Part shown: positions 5,876 through 6,137 of the stretch, one piece after another
How positions within the stretch are numbered: position 1 is the first letter of the stretch
Layout of the letters: each line of letters starts with the position of its first letter
Source of the DNA: Lentisphaerota bacterium
GTDB taxonomy: Bacteria > Verrucomicrobiota > Kiritimatiellia > RFP12 > UBA3636
NCBI GenBank assembly: GCA_022837245.1
Contig: JALHHX010000132.1
Span: 1-6,137 of the forward strand
Length of the DNA stretch: 6,137 nt
Direction: 5' to 3'
Position numbers and translations under genes: made by a program
Notes under the pieces: generated by a model
The model's database searches: none
What the model was told of the DNA's origin: nothing
Seen by the model: the letters and a program-made list of their open reading frames with translations, nothing else

Positions 5876-5950
5876 CCTTCAACACGCCTATTCTGTCTAT
5901 TCTGCTGCCACCACCTCTCATTTTTATCAGGGGTCAACATTTACTGCTTA

Positions 5951-5980
5951 TGTAATCTTGAATAATTTTGCGAGATTACA
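5951..5980. promoter_or_regulatory. TGTAAT-N18-ATTACA site, copy 2: candidate operator
   Basis: TGTAATCTTG (5951-5960) and CGAGATTACA (5971-5980) form 10-bp arms with a single mismatch around a 10-bp A/T-rich centre. The right arm ends 3 bp before the TTGACA box of a promoter, a classic place for repressor or activator binding. No regulator with a known match is visible in the window. Confidence 0.55.
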
Positions 5981-5983
5981 TTA

Positions 5984-6011
5984 TTGACATGGAACTCAAA
6001 AAGTGTATTAT
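5984..6011 (+). promoter_or_regulatory. Strong sigma70-type promoter for the gene at 6080
   Basis: TTGACA (5984-5989) is a perfect -35 box and TATTAT (6006-6011) a good -10 box, with a 16-bp spacer. Transcription would start near 6018, giving a leader of about 60 nt before the ATG at 6080. Confidence 0.65.
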
Positions 6012-6065
6012 TTATGCCGGTTTTTGAAATTAGTGTGTAGAAGTCCTGAATATAGTCTTGAATTA

Positions 6066-6073
6066 AGGGAGGT
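6066..6073 (+). promoter_or_regulatory. Strong ribosome binding site for the partial gene at 6080
   Basis: AGGGAGGT is nearly a full Shine-Dalgarno match and lies 6 nt before the ATG at 6080. It fixes that start. Confidence 0.75.
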
Positions 6074-6079
6074 AAACCA

Positions 6080-6137
6080 ATGGAAACTGGTTCTGCTAGA
6101 TTAGAACGCGACATCGGAATGATCGTTGGCGTAGCCG
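6080..6137 (+). CDS. Start of an unidentified protein (19 codons visible)
   Basis: An ATG at 6080 opens a frame that stays open to the window edge, beginning METGSARLERDIGMIVGVA. Strong initiation signals support it: a consensus-like promoter about 70-95 bp upstream, a candidate operator next to that promoter, and AGGGAGGT at ideal spacing. The visible residues do not identify a family. The hydrophobic start IGMIVGVA could begin a membrane segment or a buried beta strand. It diverges from the IclR operon, so it may or may not share regulation with it. Confidence 0.7.
   Translation, partial: METGSARLERDIGMIVGVA

Larger units (their letters stand above)
5535..6079. other. Gene-free, repeat-bearing intergenic region
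   Basis: No open reading frame here has coding character. The longest plus-strand one (5602-5814, 70 codons) has no ribosome site and runs into a 16-bp tandem repeat. The stretch contains an interrupted inverted repeat (5588-5629), two TGTAAT-N18-ATTACA sites, six 16-bp tandem repeats, a 9-bp duplication (5888-5904), and the promoter and ribosome site of the next gene. I see no tRNA, rRNA or recognisable insertion sequence. Confidence 0.65.

Noticed and set aside
5736..5935. GACCCCT / AGGGGTC as terminal inverted repeats of a small mobile element
   Set aside because: The arms are only 7 bp, no target-site duplication is visible and there is no transposase.

Overview
The window reads as a bacterial chromosomal segment, probably from an anaerobic or fermentative Gram-negative. 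A lipoprotein secretin implies an outer membrane. A member of the PVC group (Lentisphaerae, Verrucomicrobia or Kiritimatiellota) would fit the secretin layout and the QueG/reductive-dehalogenase-like paralogs, but that placement is a guess from protein style, not a demonstrated assignment.

Layout. Positions 1-1090 (minus strand) hold the N-terminal 363 residues of a lipoprotein secretin-like protein (type II secretion or type IV pilus class), cut by the window edge. A 233-bp divergent intergenic region follows. Then a plus-strand gene (1324-1893) fuses a cold-shock domain to a membrane DUF1294 domain. It converges on a four-gene minus-strand operon (5457 to 1890), and the two facing stop codons share the bases TTAA. 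In transcription order the operon encodes an IclR-family regulator with a TTG start, then three tandem, diverged, cytoplasmic Fe-S proteins of the QueG / reductive-dehalogenase superfamily (262, 295 and 378 aa). Junctions are tight (28-nt gap, 2-nt gap, 8-nt overlap). Upstream of the operon is about 620 bp with no convincing gene until 6080. It holds a probable operon promoter with an adjacent inverted repeat, a second inverted repeat, two related 30-bp TGTAAT-N18-ATTACA sites, six copies of a 16-bp tandem repeat, and a strong-looking sigma70-type promoter. That promoter leads to a well-initiated gene of which only 19 codons are visible.

Most interesting content. The regulator plus three QueG-like paralogs looks like a self-contained, ligand-controlled operon. 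The paralogs lack Tat signals, HEAT repeats and any respiratory anchor, so neither ordinary queuosine synthesis nor classical organohalide respiration explains them well. The two shorter paralogs share an unusual second Cys pattern, C-x2-C-x21-C-x3-C, with identical spacing. The third departs from it and carries an insertion with extra cysteines. A plausible reading, which is inference, is a set of cytoplasmic, possibly cobamide-dependent reductases acting on an inducing compound sensed by the IclR protein. The intergenic repeats are a second, independent point of interest.
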